A stretch of 64,000 nucleotides of DNA, from assembly GCA_040839025.1 (NCBI GenBank), contig JBFPJN010000002.1, positions 392,001-456,000 of the forward strand. Reading direction: 5' to 3'. The notes beneath the pieces were generated by a model that was not told the origin of the DNA, ran no database searches, and saw nothing but the letters and a program-made list of their open reading frames with translations. Numbering within the stretch: position 1 is the first letter of the stretch; each line of letters begins with the position of its first letter. The DNA comes from Alphaproteobacteria bacterium LSUCC0719 (GTDB lineage Bacteria > Pseudomonadota > Alphaproteobacteria > Puniceispirillales > Puniceispirillaceae). A program made the translations under genes and the position numbers. This document shows positions 55,815-64,000 of the stretch, in pieces.

Positions 55815-56483
55815 ATGCCCCAGCAGGGTACGTCGCGGCAGAGGAATGTGATGACACCGTATGACAATGGCACCGGCAAACCCGCCAAACCAGCCGGTCG
55901 GAAACAGACCGCCACGCGTCCGTCTCGTGATGAGGCCGAGGCCGCTGTCGAGACATTGCTGCGCTGGATGGGCGAATCACCGGCGCGTGAAGGGCTGGTG
56001 GATACGCCGGCCCGCGTTGTTCGCGCCTGGGAAGAATTCTGTTCCGGCTATGATGATGACCCTGCAGCGCTGTTGAGCAGCACCTTCGAAGAGGTCGAGG
56101 GCTATGACGACATGGTGATGCTGCGCTCGATCCGCATGGAAAGCCATTGCGAGCATCATCTGGTGCCGATCCTTGGCACGGCCCATATCGCCTATCTGCC
56201 GGACCGGCGCGTTGTCGGCATTTCAAAACTGGCCCGTGTGCTGGACAGTTTTTCCCGCCGTCTGCAAACCCAGGAAACGCTGACAGCGCAGGTCGCCGAC
56301 TGCATCCAGACGGCGCTGCAGCCGCGCGGCGTGGCAGTGCTGATCGACGCGCAGCACCAGTGCATGACCACGCGCGGCGTTCACAAGCCCGATGTATCAA
56401 TGATAACAACCCGCTTTACCGGCATATTCCAGGATGACCGCGACCTTCGCGACAGGTTCCTGAACGAGGCGCGGCACGGCTAG
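55815..56483 (+). CDS. folE: GTP cyclohydrolase I
   Basis: First enzyme of tetrahydrofolate synthesis, converting GTP to dihydroneopterin triphosphate. The 222-residue protein has GLVDTPARVVRAWEEFCSGY, the zinc/catalytic block MESHCEHHLVPILGTAHIAYLP, GISKLARVLDSFSRRLQTQE, and the second zinc Cys in AQHQCMTTRGVHKP. Two starts are supported: ATG 55815 with GAGGTG, and ATG 55851 with GAGGAA; the latter drops a 12-residue disordered stretch. It is monocistronic. Confidence 0.95.
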   Translation: MPQQGTSRQRNVMTPYDNGTGKPAKPAGRKQTATRPSRDEAEAAVETLLRWMGESPAREGLVDTPARVVRAWEEFCSGYDDDPAALLSSTFEEVEGYDDMVMLRSIRMESHCEHHLVPILGTAHIAYLPDRRVVGISKLARVLDSFSRRLQTQETLTAQVADCIQTALQPRGVAVLIDAQHQCMTTRGVHKPDVSMITTRFTGIFQDDRDLRDRFLNEARHG

Positions 56484-56673
56484 GCCGGCGCCACCGCCAG
56501 CCGGCAATTATCTGCCAGCCACCGGATTTTTGTGTGACCTTATGGGGTGATCGGCTATGCTCCGGTGACGCCGGCCTGTATCTTTGGCCCAAACACTTGG
56601 CCCACACACCCGGGCCATGAAACTGGTCCGCAACATGAGGCCCGCAATATAGGGAACAACGGGTGCCCGAGAC

Positions 56674-58119
56674 ATGATCCTCTCACCGGTGCTGAACATC
56701 CTTGGCCTGCTGACCACCATTCTGGGGGCGGCAATGCTGATCCCGATGTGCGTGGATCTGTATTTCGGATCTTCCGACTGGCAGGTCTTTGCACTGTCGG
56801 CACTGCTGACCGCTTTTGTCGGCGTATCGATATGGCTTGCCACATCACAGCGCGAGGCCTTTGATCTCGGTCTTCGGCAGGCATTTCTGCTGACCAACGG
56901 GTCCTGGATTTCCATCGGGATTTTCGGTGCCCTGCCTTTCATGTTCTGTGAATTGCAGCTCAGCGTCACCGATGCGGTGTTTGAGTCCGTGTCGGGCATC
57001 ACCACCACCGGATCGACCGTACTTCAGACCATTGAAATGGCATCGCCCGGGATCCTGATCTGGCGCGCCCTGCTGCAATGGCTTGGCGGGGTTGGAATCA
57101 TCGTCATGGCAATGGCTGTGCTGCCGATGCTGTCGGTTGGCGGGATGCAGCTGTTCCGCACCGAATCCTATGATACAGCCGACAAGGTTGTGCCGCGCGC
57201 AACCCAGCTTGCCGGCGGAATCGGGCTTGTCTATGCCGGGCTGACGGCAGGCTGGGCAATCATGCTGTCAGTGGCCGGGATGAGCAATTTCGATGCCATC
57301 GCACATGCCATGACCACAATCGCGACCGGCGGTTATTCAACCAGGACAGCATCGATTGCGGCCTTTGATTCGGTGGCCATCGAATGGATCATCATCTTTG
57401 GCATGATTGTCGGCAGTCTGCCCTTTGCACATTATCTGGCGATGGTCCGTGGTGGCTGGCGGCCGCTTCTTCAGGATCCACAGGTGCGCTGGTTCCTGGC
57501 GCTTCTTGCCCTGGTTGTGCTGACCCTGATCTGGTTCCTGAGCAATGACGGCATGCCTGTTGCCACCGCCATCCGCCAGGCAAGCTTCAACGCTGTCTCG
57601 ATCATGACGGGAACCGGCTATGGCAGTGCGAATTTCTCGGCCTGGGGCGGGTTTGCCTCGACGCTGCTGCTGATCACCATGTTTATCGGCGGGTGTGGCG
57701 GTTCGACAACCTGTGGCATCAAGGTGTTCCGCCTGCAGGTTCTGGCGACAACGGCACGGGTGCAGATTGGCCGTCTGCTGCGCCCGCACGCGGTGATCCT
57801 GGCCTATTACAACCGGCGACCGGTACCGAACGAGGTCATGGATTCGGTAATGGGGTTCTTCTACCTCTACATCCTCTGTTTCGTCATTCTGGCAATTCTT
57901 CTCGGCGCCCTTGGCCTTGATTTCATCACCGCCCTGTCAGGTGCCGCCACGTCGATCAGCAATGTCGGGCCCGGACTTGGCAACCTGATCGGTGCCGAGG
58001 GCAATTTCTCGTCACTTCCCGATCTGGCCAAATGGATCATGGCGTTTGGCATGCTTCTTGGCCGGCTGGAGCTGTTCACCGTTCTGGTCATGCTCAATCC
58101 GGGGTTCTGGCGCCGTTAG
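56674..58119 (+). CDS. trkH: Potassium uptake protein, TrkH/KtrB family
   Basis: A 481-residue membrane protein of the Trk/Ktr/HKT superfamily with four M-P-M repeats. The selectivity-filter glycines are in SGITTTGSTV, TIATGGYSTRT, SIMTGTGYGSAN and SNVGPGLGN, and GGCGGSTTCGIKVFRL is typical of TrkH. The C-terminal helix ends LLGRLELFTVLVMLNPGFWRR. It imports K+ with an NAD(H)-binding TrkA subunit, which is not encoded here. The 190-bp gap before it holds a 13-bp imperfect direct repeat (56584-56609), but no gene. Confidence 0.93.
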   Translation: MILSPVLNILGLLTTILGAAMLIPMCVDLYFGSSDWQVFALSALLTAFVGVSIWLATSQREAFDLGLRQAFLLTNGSWISIGIFGALPFMFCELQLSVTDAVFESVSGITTTGSTVLQTIEMASPGILIWRALLQWLGGVGIIVMAMAVLPMLSVGGMQLFRTESYDTADKVVPRATQLAGGIGLVYAGLTAGWAIMLSVAGMSNFDAIAHAMTTIATGGYSTRTASIAAFDSVAIEWIIIFGMIVGSLPFAHYLAMVRGGWRPLLQDPQVRWFLALLALVVLTLIWFLSNDGMPVATAIRQASFNAVSIMTGTGYGSANFSAWGGFASTLLLITMFIGGCGGSTTCGIKVFRLQVLATTARVQIGRLLRPHAVILAYYNRRPVPNEVMDSVMGFFYLYILCFVILAILLGALGLDFITALSGAATSISNVGPGLGNLIGAEGNFSSLPDLAKWIMAFGMLLGRLELFTVLVMLNPGFWRR

Positions 58120-58138
58120 CCGGACCCACGTCCCATCG

Positions 58139-58726
58139 TCAGGGAAGGATCACATTGTCGATCTTGGCAAGCTCGATGCGGGCCTGATTGTCCAGCCCGG
58201 CAAGCGCCTTGTTCAGACAGTCATTCACCGCGCGCTGAACGTCGTTTGCCGAGGATGATTCGGGAATTGTCACCGAATGGGATGATGCCAGCTTGATCAT
58301 CGCCTGCGATCCGCCAACAGGCTGCAGCCACATCAGCTTTGCCTCGAACTCGACCCGGATCTCGCTGTCCTGCTGGTCACTCAACGCATTTGCCAGACCG
58401 GTCTGCGGCGGCAGCTTGACCTTGGTCACGGCGGCCCGGGTGATATCGAGAACCATCTCGCCGCTGCCACCTGCCGGCATCAGCACCTGTGTCGCCCATT
58501 GCGAGACGAGATTGCCGGGGTAGGGCTGCTGGAGATGACCGATATAGGGAGGCTTGATGGGCATCTGCCAATTCTCGATGACCTCAAGCTGGCGTGCATT
58601 CAGGGCAATGGCCCCGAAACCGGCAGATTGCACCGAAACCGGCGGCGGCGGCGAGGATGTTGTCGTACAGGCCACAAGGACCAGCGACACCATCAGCAAT
58701 GGTATGGTGAACACGCGTTTTGACAT
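58139..58726 (-). CDS. Lipoprotein of unknown function
   Basis: A 195-residue precursor with a type II signal peptide (KRVFTIPLLMVSLVLVAC, lipobox ending at Cys20) and a short Thr/Ser/Pro linker. The mature body starts AGFGAIALNARQLEVIENW and includes VLDITRAAVTKVKLPP. No named domain is recognised. The alpha-beta pattern and the conserved IENWQMP segment suggest a periplasmic, outer-membrane-anchored protein found in related alphaproteobacteria. A strong GGAGGTG precedes the ATG at 58726. It converges on trkH and follows hslO by 95 bp. Confidence 0.75.
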   Translation of the reverse strand: MSKRVFTIPLLMVSLVLVACTTTSSPPPPVSVQSAGFGAIALNARQLEVIENWQMPIKPPYIGHLQQPYPGNLVSQWATQVLMPAGGSGEMVLDITRAAVTKVKLPPQTGLANALSDQQDSEIRVEFEAKLMWLQPVGGSQAMIKLASSHSVTIPESSSANDVQRAVNDCLNKALAGLDNQARIELAKIDNVILP

Positions 58727-58821
58727 CCAGGACACCTCCCCGATTGGCAATTCTCGATTGGCAATCTGCCATCGCTACACCGAAATCGCTACACCAAGAA
58801 GGCGGCATGAATATGGCAATA

Positions 58822-59838
58822 TTATTGCCTGGTGACAGTGCCACCCGTGACCGGCGGGTCGAGGGAACGCGTTGTCTTGCAGAACTCACAGGTGACATCG
58901 ATGGTGCCCGACTCCGAAATCAGCTCTGCCAGCTCGGCGGGTGACATGCGTTCCAGAACCGATATCGCCCTGTCGGGGCTGCAGCGGCACCTGTCCTCGA
59001 CAGGGTGCGCCGGGGCCACATGTGGCCGCAGCGAATTGAACAATCGGAAAATCAATGCATCCGGCGCCAGCCCGGGATCGACAAGTTCATCCCGGCGGAC
59101 CGAACGAAGCAGCATTTCCGCCGTGGCCCAGGCATCGTCATGGACGTCACGCGGCACGCTGGCAAGGTTGCCGCCCTCGGCGGCCACCCGCTGCACCATC
59201 ATCGCGCTGGCGGTCCAGCTGTCGCCTGTCCGTTTGGCGGCGGCAACTATATGGCTGTCGACCTGCTCGGAATTGGCAAACCAGGCTGTCGCTGCATCGC
59301 TCAGCGTTTCGCCATCCAGTTCCACAATGCCCTGATAGCGGCCATTTTCATGTCCCTGATCGACGGTGAATGCGGCATAGCCGGACCCGAGAAGCGCCGG
59401 CACGCTCGCCGGCAGGTCGCTTGCCATATCAAGACCGACAGGCGGTGATGCCTGCTCGTCAAAGGCTGTGTAACCACGAATGGCGCCATCCGACGTGACA
59501 TCCGCAAGCAGCGTTTTCACATAGCCATCACCCTTGGCCTGCAGGGTGAACACACCATCGAACTTCATGAAAGTGGACAGACAGGCGGCAATGGCCATTG
59601 CCTCGGCCTGAAGGCTTGCCACCGCCTCTGGATAGTCATGCCGTGCCAGGATGCTGGTCACCGGCACACCAACACTGGCAAACCGCCCTCTGATCAGCGC
59701 GGTATCTCCAGCCTCACCCGCCAGATAGAACGGCAGAATCTGTGCGCCTTCATTGCTTGCATCACGTGACGCCACATGTCTCTCCACTGCGCGCGGACCG
59801 GCGGCCCGCGGGATCTTGTCTAGTTGCCGGCCATACAC
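58822..59838 (-). CDS. hslO: Redox-regulated chaperone Hsp33
   Basis: Holdase chaperone that is activated by oxidation of its zinc-bound cysteines. The 338-residue protein has an N-terminal domain (LPFYLAGEAGDTALIRGRF) and the redox switch CRCSPDR and CEFCKTTRSL at the C-terminus, giving the CxC and CxxC zinc ligands. The ATG at 59838 overlaps argF by 19 bases; GTG codons at 59787 and 59775 are alternatives that would fit the family better. It is the third gene of argD-argF-hslO. Confidence 0.93.
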   Translation of the reverse strand: MYGRQLDKIPRAAGPRAVERHVASRDASNEGAQILPFYLAGEAGDTALIRGRFASVGVPVTSILARHDYPEAVASLQAEAMAIAACLSTFMKFDGVFTLQAKGDGYVKTLLADVTSDGAIRGYTAFDEQASPPVGLDMASDLPASVPALLGSGYAAFTVDQGHENGRYQGIVELDGETLSDAATAWFANSEQVDSHIVAAAKRTGDSWTASAMMVQRVAAEGGNLASVPRDVHDDAWATAEMLLRSVRRDELVDPGLAPDALIFRLFNSLRPHVAPAHPVEDRCRCSPDRAISVLERMSPAELAELISESGTIDVTCEFCKTTRSLDPPVTGGTVTRQ

Positions 59839-60731
59839 CAGGACAGGATGGCCTTTTGTGCATGCAGCCTGTTCTCGGCTTCGTCGAATACCGCCGACTG
59901 CGGTCCATCAATCACTTCAGCGGTGATCTCCATACCCCGACATGCCGGAAGGCAATGCAGAACGATGGCATCACCGGCCGCCGCTTCGAGAAGCTCGCGG
60001 TTCACCTGGAATGGCTGAAAGTCCTTGCGGCGGCTTCCTTCGTCGTCACCCATCGAAATCCAGACATCGGTGACCAGCGTCTGGCTTTCTGCGGCAGCTT
60101 CCAGCGCCGAATCATACATCACGATATCAGCACCCTCGGCGCGGGCCCATGCCAGTAGTTCCGCCGACGGCGCATAACCGTCAGGACAGGCAAGCCGAAG
60201 CTGGAAACCAAATCTGGCCGCTGCCTCAATCCAGCTTGCCGCCACATTGTTGCCATCACCAATCCAGGTCACAACCTGACCATCCAGCGCGCCATGACGT
60301 TCGATCATTGTCTGCAGGTCGGCCATGATCTGACAGGGATGCGAGCGCGCCGTCAGCGCGTTGACCACCGGCACACTGGCATGCGCGGCAAGGGTCAACA
60401 GCGTCTCATGGGCGAAACAGCGAATGGTGATGGCATCGACATAGCGTGACAGCACCCGTGCCGTATCCTCGATGGTCTCGCCGCGGCCAATCTGCATGTC
60501 CTGCGCCGACAGGATCAGCGACGTGCCGCCAAGCTGTGTGATCCCGACCTCGAAGGACACCCTGGTGCGGGTCGAGGGTTTCTCGAAAATCATCGCCACG
60601 CTTTTGCCGGCAAGCGGTTTTGCCGTCTCGGCGCCAGCCTTGAGCGCGGCCTTGGTTGCCGCGGCATCATCAAGCATGGTTTGAAGCGTCGCGGCGTCGA
60701 AATCACGGATATCCAGAAAATGTCGCATCAC
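59820..60731 (-). CDS. argF: Ornithine carbamoyltransferase
   Basis: Makes citrulline from ornithine and carbamoyl phosphate. The 303-residue protein has the carbamoyl-phosphate site STRTR (53-57), the segment ARSHPCQIMADLQTM, the ornithine-binding TDVWISMGDDEGSR and the HCLPACRGMEI motif. The start overlaps the argD stop as ATGA. Biosynthetic (anabolic) type by length and context. Confidence 0.96.
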   Translation of the reverse strand: MMRHFLDIRDFDAATLQTMLDDAAATKAALKAGAETAKPLAGKSVAMIFEKPSTRTRVSFEVGITQLGGTSLILSAQDMQIGRGETIEDTARVLSRYVDAITIRCFAHETLLTLAAHASVPVVNALTARSHPCQIMADLQTMIERHGALDGQVVTWIGDGNNVAASWIEAAARFGFQLRLACPDGYAPSAELLAWARAEGADIVMYDSALEAAAESQTLVTDVWISMGDDEGSRRKDFQPFQVNRELLEAAAGDAIVLHCLPACRGMEITAEVIDGPQSAVFDEAENRLHAQKAILSWCMAGN

Positions 60732-61972
60732 CGGCCATCCTGTTCTTGGGCCTGCGGTGGGACCATTGTGCCAAGAACCGTGTCAAAGCTCTCGACCGCC
60801 AGTCTGATTTCATCCTCGGAAATGATCAGGGGCGGCAGGAAGCGAACAGTGTTTTCACCGGCTGGAACAGTCAGTATCTTCACCTCGCGAAGCGCTGCCA
60901 CCACATCACCGGCCGGCAGCGAGTCGTCCAGTCGCACACCGCACAGGAAACCACGCCCCCTGATCTCGGCAACAATGGCCGGGTGACGTGCTGCAATTTC
61001 AGCCAGCATGCCGCGCATGATGTCCGCACGCCGACGCACATCTTCAAGAAACCCCGGTGCCGTCACCTCGTCGAGAATGACCTCGGCAACCGCCATGGCA
61101 AGCGGATTGCCGGCAAAGGTCGATCCATGCGTGCCGGGTGTCATGGCGTTGCCAACCGCGGCGCTGGCGATGACCGCGCCAACGGGAAAACCGCCTCCAA
61201 GACCCTTTGCCATGGCAATGATGTCCGGCCTTATGCCGGAGGTCTGATAGGCGAACAGCGTCCCGGTACGACCAATGCCGGACTGCACTTCATCGGCGAT
61301 CACCAGCGCCCCGAACTCATCGGCCGCCTCGCGCACACCGCGAAGATAGTCATCATGCGCATCACGGGCACCGCCTTCGCCCTGGACAGGCTCGATCATC
61401 ACCGCCGCCACATGGGGACCAAGCGCGGCCCTCAGTTCGTTCAGATTGCCAAACGGGACATGGTCGAACCCGTCGGGCATCGGGCCGAATCCGGTACGGT
61501 TTGCAGGTTTGTCAGTGGCTGCAAGCATGCCAAGCGTCCGCCCGTGAAAGGATCCGGTTGCACACAGGATGGTGGTGCGGTCCGGCTGTCCGTTTTCATA
61601 GGCAGCACGACGTGCCATCTTCACCGCCGATTCATTCGCCTCGGCGCCGGAATTGCAGAAATAGACCTGATCCAGACCGGTCAGCGACACCAGCTTGTCT
61701 GCCACCCGTTCCTGACCGGGAATTCGATACAGATTCGAGGTGTGCCACAGTTTGCCAGCCTGATCACGCAGGGCGGCAATCAGCCCCGGATGCGAATGAC
61801 CAAGCGTGTTGACGGCAATACCGCTGGCACAGTCAAGATAGCGCTCTCCATCATCGGTAATCAGCCAGCACCCGTCCCCACGGACAAAGGACAGGTCGGC
61901 ACGGCCATAGGTTTTCATCACCGCCGATGTCGGCATCTTGGCTGTTTGTGGCGTGGTCATGTCGAAATCCAT
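60728..61972 (-). CDS. argD: Acetylornithine aminotransferase
   Basis: PLP-dependent class III aminotransferase that makes N-acetylornithine, and possibly N-succinyl-diaminopimelate for lysine. The 414-residue protein has CASGIAVNTLGHSHP, the ALVIADEVQSGIGRTG block before the Schiff-base Lys in AMAKGLGGGFPVGA, and GSTFAGNPLAMAVA. It heads argD-argF-hslO, an arrangement common in alphaproteobacteria. ArgJ, encoded at 10.6 kb, follows in the pathway. Confidence 0.95.
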   Translation of the reverse strand: MDFDMTTPQTAKMPTSAVMKTYGRADLSFVRGDGCWLITDDGERYLDCASGIAVNTLGHSHPGLIAALRDQAGKLWHTSNLYRIPGQERVADKLVSLTGLDQVYFCNSGAEANESAVKMARRAAYENGQPDRTTILCATGSFHGRTLGMLAATDKPANRTGFGPMPDGFDHVPFGNLNELRAALGPHVAAVMIEPVQGEGGARDAHDDYLRGVREAADEFGALVIADEVQSGIGRTGTLFAYQTSGIRPDIIAMAKGLGGGFPVGAVIASAAVGNAMTPGTHGSTFAGNPLAMAVAEVILDEVTAPGFLEDVRRRADIMRGMLAEIAARHPAIVAEIRGRGFLCGVRLDDSLPAGDVVAALREVKILTVPAGENTVRFLPPLIISEDEIRLAVESFDTVLGTMVPPQAQEQDGR

Positions 61973-62124
61973 TCTCTCGGCCCGACCCTTTTACGGACCA
62001 TGATCATCCAAACTTCCGTCACGGACGCCGGCATGGCGTCGCCCGATCAACACCTCAAAAAATCAAACCACCAGCACGTCGTCGACGGTACCGGTGGCTG
62101 TGTTCGCGGTATCGGAAGGCTGCC

Positions 62125-62153
62125 AAATTCGGCATTTCCGCCAAACTTGTCAA
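62125..62153 (-). promoter_or_regulatory. Candidate argD-argF-hslO promoter
   Basis: On the minus strand TTGACA, 17 bases, GAATTT. The -35 is perfect, the -10 is weak (3/6). It lies 150 bases upstream of argD in the 209-bp region after the dCTP deaminase gene. No Arg-box-like operator was recognised. Confidence 0.4.
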
Positions 62154-62181
62154 GGCGTTTGCCGGGTCACCCCTGGCGCGG

Positions 62182-63345
62182 TCAGTCCTGAATGAAATGC
62201 TTGGCGAGCCGCAGGCCCTGTGACTGATAGTTTGATCCCGATCCGCTGGTGCCATAGAGGCTGTCGGGTATCGCCGCCATCGGTTCATAGACCAGACGGC
62301 AGACTGTCTGGCCTTCCTCGATCAGGAACGGCACATCATGGGAGCGCACCTCCAGAACCGCGCGGGTGGCACCGGCACCAAGTTCCTCCATCCCGAAACC
62401 GGGATCGAAAAAGCCGGCATAATGGGCACGGAATTCACCGACACGGGTATCATAGGCACGCATTTCGGCAGCATGGTCGCGTGGCACCGTGACAAATTCA
62501 CGGCTGGCCAGAATGTAGAACTCGTCCGGATGAAGCACCAGCCCGTCGGCGACAAGATCGGCTGCGGTCAGCCGTTCCCAGAACGCATCCACCTGACAGC
62601 TTGCCGGCGCGTCAATATCGATCAGCCCGGCATGTTTGCGGGCCCGCCAGCCGATGATGCCGCTGCTTGTCGTCGGCGTCAGGTTGACGCCAAGCGCCAC
62701 ACCGTCGCGGATATCGACATCATCCGCGCCGCGCACTAGCCCGACATCCTGATGCAGGGCAAGCATCGCGGCATCCGACATCGCCGCCGGACCCCGGCGC
62801 AGACGCAGCTGTGACAGGCATGACCCCGGACGCACCAGAACCGAAAAGGTGCGTGGCGAAATTTCGGCATAGAGCGCGCCCTGATACCCGTCGGGGACCA
62901 TCTCGAATTCGGACGCCTGATTGGCAATGAGGCGGGTGAAAATATCAAGCCTGCCGGTCGAACTTTTCGGGTTTGCCATGGCGCTGAGCCCCGGCGCCAG
63001 ACAAAGCGATTCCTGAAGCTCGACAATATAGACACAGCCGCGTTCCAGCACCGCGCCACCGGTCAGGTCGATCTGGTGCATGGCCACGCGGGCAAGCTTG
63101 TCCTCGACCCCCATTCCGGGGCCGGGAAGAAACGATGACTGGACGCGCCAGGCGCGCGTGCCAAGCCGCAAATCCAGGCTTGCCGGCTGCAGCTGTGCAT
63201 CGGTAATCGGTGCGGCGGCGGCAATCATGCCACTTTCAATGGCGGCCCGTATTTCCTGCACCGGCAGGATACCCGCCTTCACATTGGTGTCGATGCTGGC
63301 ATCAGCCATGCTGGTGGTGGCAGCCGCCGCGCGCCGGTTTGTCAT
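62182..63345 (-). CDS. 2'-deoxycytidine 5'-triphosphate deaminase, double-domain type
   Basis: Deaminates dCTP to dUTP for thymidylate synthesis. The 387-residue protein contains two dUTPase-like domains in tandem, about twice the length of E. coli Dcd. Recognisable parts are QPASLDLRLG, NPKSSTGRLDIFTRLI (catalytic-loop region with the conserved Ser and Arg) and, in the second half, VTVPRDHAAEMRAYDTRVGEFRAHYAGFFDPGFG. This double form is common in alphaproteobacteria. The start may be MADASIDTN (residue 13). It lies 13 bp after the ABC permease gene. Confidence 0.9.
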   Translation of the reverse strand: MTNRRAAAATTSMADASIDTNVKAGILPVQEIRAAIESGMIAAAAPITDAQLQPASLDLRLGTRAWRVQSSFLPGPGMGVEDKLARVAMHQIDLTGGAVLERGCVYIVELQESLCLAPGLSAMANPKSSTGRLDIFTRLIANQASEFEMVPDGYQGALYAEISPRTFSVLVRPGSCLSQLRLRRGPAAMSDAAMLALHQDVGLVRGADDVDIRDGVALGVNLTPTTSSGIIGWRARKHAGLIDIDAPASCQVDAFWERLTAADLVADGLVLHPDEFYILASREFVTVPRDHAAEMRAYDTRVGEFRAHYAGFFDPGFGMEELGAGATRAVLEVRSHDVPFLIEEGQTVCRLVYEPMAAIPDSLYGTSGSGSNYQSQGLRLAKHFIQD

Positions 63346-63358
63346 GCGCCCTGTTCCT

Positions 63359-64000
63359 TCAACTCTTCAGCCGATAGCCGGATTTCAACACACGGTAGCA
63401 CAGCCATCCCAGAACGCCATTCACAACAACAAGACAGACAAGGCCTGTCATGATGGGACGGTCACCAATGCCGATCAGGCCATATCTGAAACCGTCAATG
63501 GCATAGAAGAACGGGTTCAGCGTGGCAATGGTATCGAAAGGCGATGGCAGCCGTTCGACCGAATAGAAAGTTCCCGACAGAAAGGCCAATGGCTGAATCA
63601 CAAAGTTTGTAATGACAGCCATTTCGTCGAATTTATTGGCCCATATGCCGGCCAGAATGCCGGCAAAGGCAAGCGCCAGCGATCCCAGAACAAGAAAGGC
63701 AAGCGCCACCAGGGGTGCCGCCGGCAGTGACAGCCCGCCAAAAAGTCCAAGCACGACGGCGGCGGCCAGCCCGACCGCGATGCCGCGCGTCATCCCACCG
63801 GCAGCCATGCCGACAAGCAGTTCCGCCGGGCCAATCGGCGGCATCAGCAGATCGACAATATTGCCCTGCACCTTTGACACGACAAACGAGGACGAGGTGT
63901 TGGCAAAGGCGTTCTGCAGCACCGTCATCATCACCAGCCCCGGCACGAGAAAGGTGATGAAATCGACATTGCCCGCAAGCTGGGCCCGCTCGCCGATGGC
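63359..64000 (-). CDS. ABC-2 type transporter permease, C-terminal part (runs off the window)
   Basis: The reading frame is open from the right edge to the stop at 63359, giving 213 visible residues. They form several hydrophobic helices (LLVGMAAGGMTRGIAVGLAAAVVLGLFG, LVALAFLVLGSLALAFAGILAGIW) and the family block NFVIQPLAFLSGTFYSVERLP. The C-terminal region includes NPFFYAIDGFRYGLIG, typical of DrrB/NodJ/YadH-like exporters. The N-terminus and the ATPase partner lie beyond the window. Substrate unknown. Confidence 0.88.
   Translation of the reverse strand, partial: AIGERAQLAGNVDFITFLVPGLVMMTVLQNAFANTSSSFVVSKVQGNIVDLLMPPIGPAELLVGMAAGGMTRGIAVGLAAAVVLGLFGGLSLPAAPLVALAFLVLGSLALAFAGILAGIWANKFDEMAVITNFVIQPLAFLSGTFYSVERLPSPFDTIATLNPFFYAIDGFRYGLIGIGDRPIMTGLVCLVVVNGVLGWLCYRVLKSGYRLKS

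Noticed and set aside
60656-62191. 511-codon plus-strand ORF antisense to argF and argD
   Set aside because: It mirrors two well-conserved arginine genes and its sequence looks compositional rather than protein-like.

Overview
The window is a dense, chromosomal stretch of core genes from a G+C-rich alphaproteobacterium (about 60% G+C by eye). The lineage call rests on several things: the bolA / J-domain gene / cobS / cobT / rpmB block, a cysI operon framed by DUF2849 and DUF934 genes, a class I lysyl-tRNA synthetase, a RHH_4-type ribbon-helix-helix protein, a TrxR-like ferredoxin-NADP reductase, a divergent ubiG/lysC pair, and a double-length dCTP deaminase. The gene set (form II CoxL dehydrogenase, BHMT-type homocysteine methyltransferase, aerobic cobalamin synthesis, haem A synthase) fits an aerobic, possibly marine, Rhodospirillales- or SAR116-like organism. 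That placement is inference. I see no insertion sequence, prophage, CRISPR array or rRNA.

Layout. 1-6281: translation, isoprenoid, cell-shape and aspartate-family genes (prfA partial, hisS, ispG, rodZ-like, lysC) facing ubiG. 6286-9422: DUF1178 gene and secA. 9749-12259: parvulin, argJ and mutT in one run. 12264-15241: a BioC/NDUFAF5-like methyltransferase facing comF, then grxC and a nitrilase-family amidase. 15292-19578: a leftward operon of a 45-residue membrane protein, a 738-residue secreted protein of unknown function, xerD and accA. 19838-23362: aroK, aroB, a CNNM/HlyC-type membrane protein and a DUF2889 gene. 23407-27597: bolA, a J-domain protein, the cobaltochelatase subunits cobS and cobT, and rpmB. 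27904-34130: RHH protein, pyrD, lysK and a DinG-like helicase. 34200-36292: groES-groEL with a perfect CIRCE operator. 36311-41430: ferredoxin-NADP reductase, then a tightly overlapped sulfite-reduction operon (ferredoxin, siroheme synthase, DUF2849, cysI, DUF934). 41753-46536: haem A synthase, aspS, homocysteine methyltransferase, DUF1289 and a DJ-1-like gene.

46677-55480 is the most distinctive part. A molybdenum hydroxylase coxS-coxL-coxM (form II, AYRGAGR loop) diverges from its apparent maturation genes: a MoxR AAA+ ATPase, a CoxE VWA protein, XdhC and a MoeA/MobA fusion. A strong terminator closes coxSLM. The right end carries tRNA-Gly(CCC), folE, a TrkH transporter, a lipoprotein, an argD-argF-hslO operon, dCTP deaminase and a partial ABC-2 permease.

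No unmistakably novel system is visible. The best candidates for new biology are the 45-aa/738-aa membrane-periplasm pair, the form II CoxL module carrying maturases known from the Cu/Mo CO dehydrogenase, and a siroheme synthase whose methyltransferase half is reduced to a remnant.
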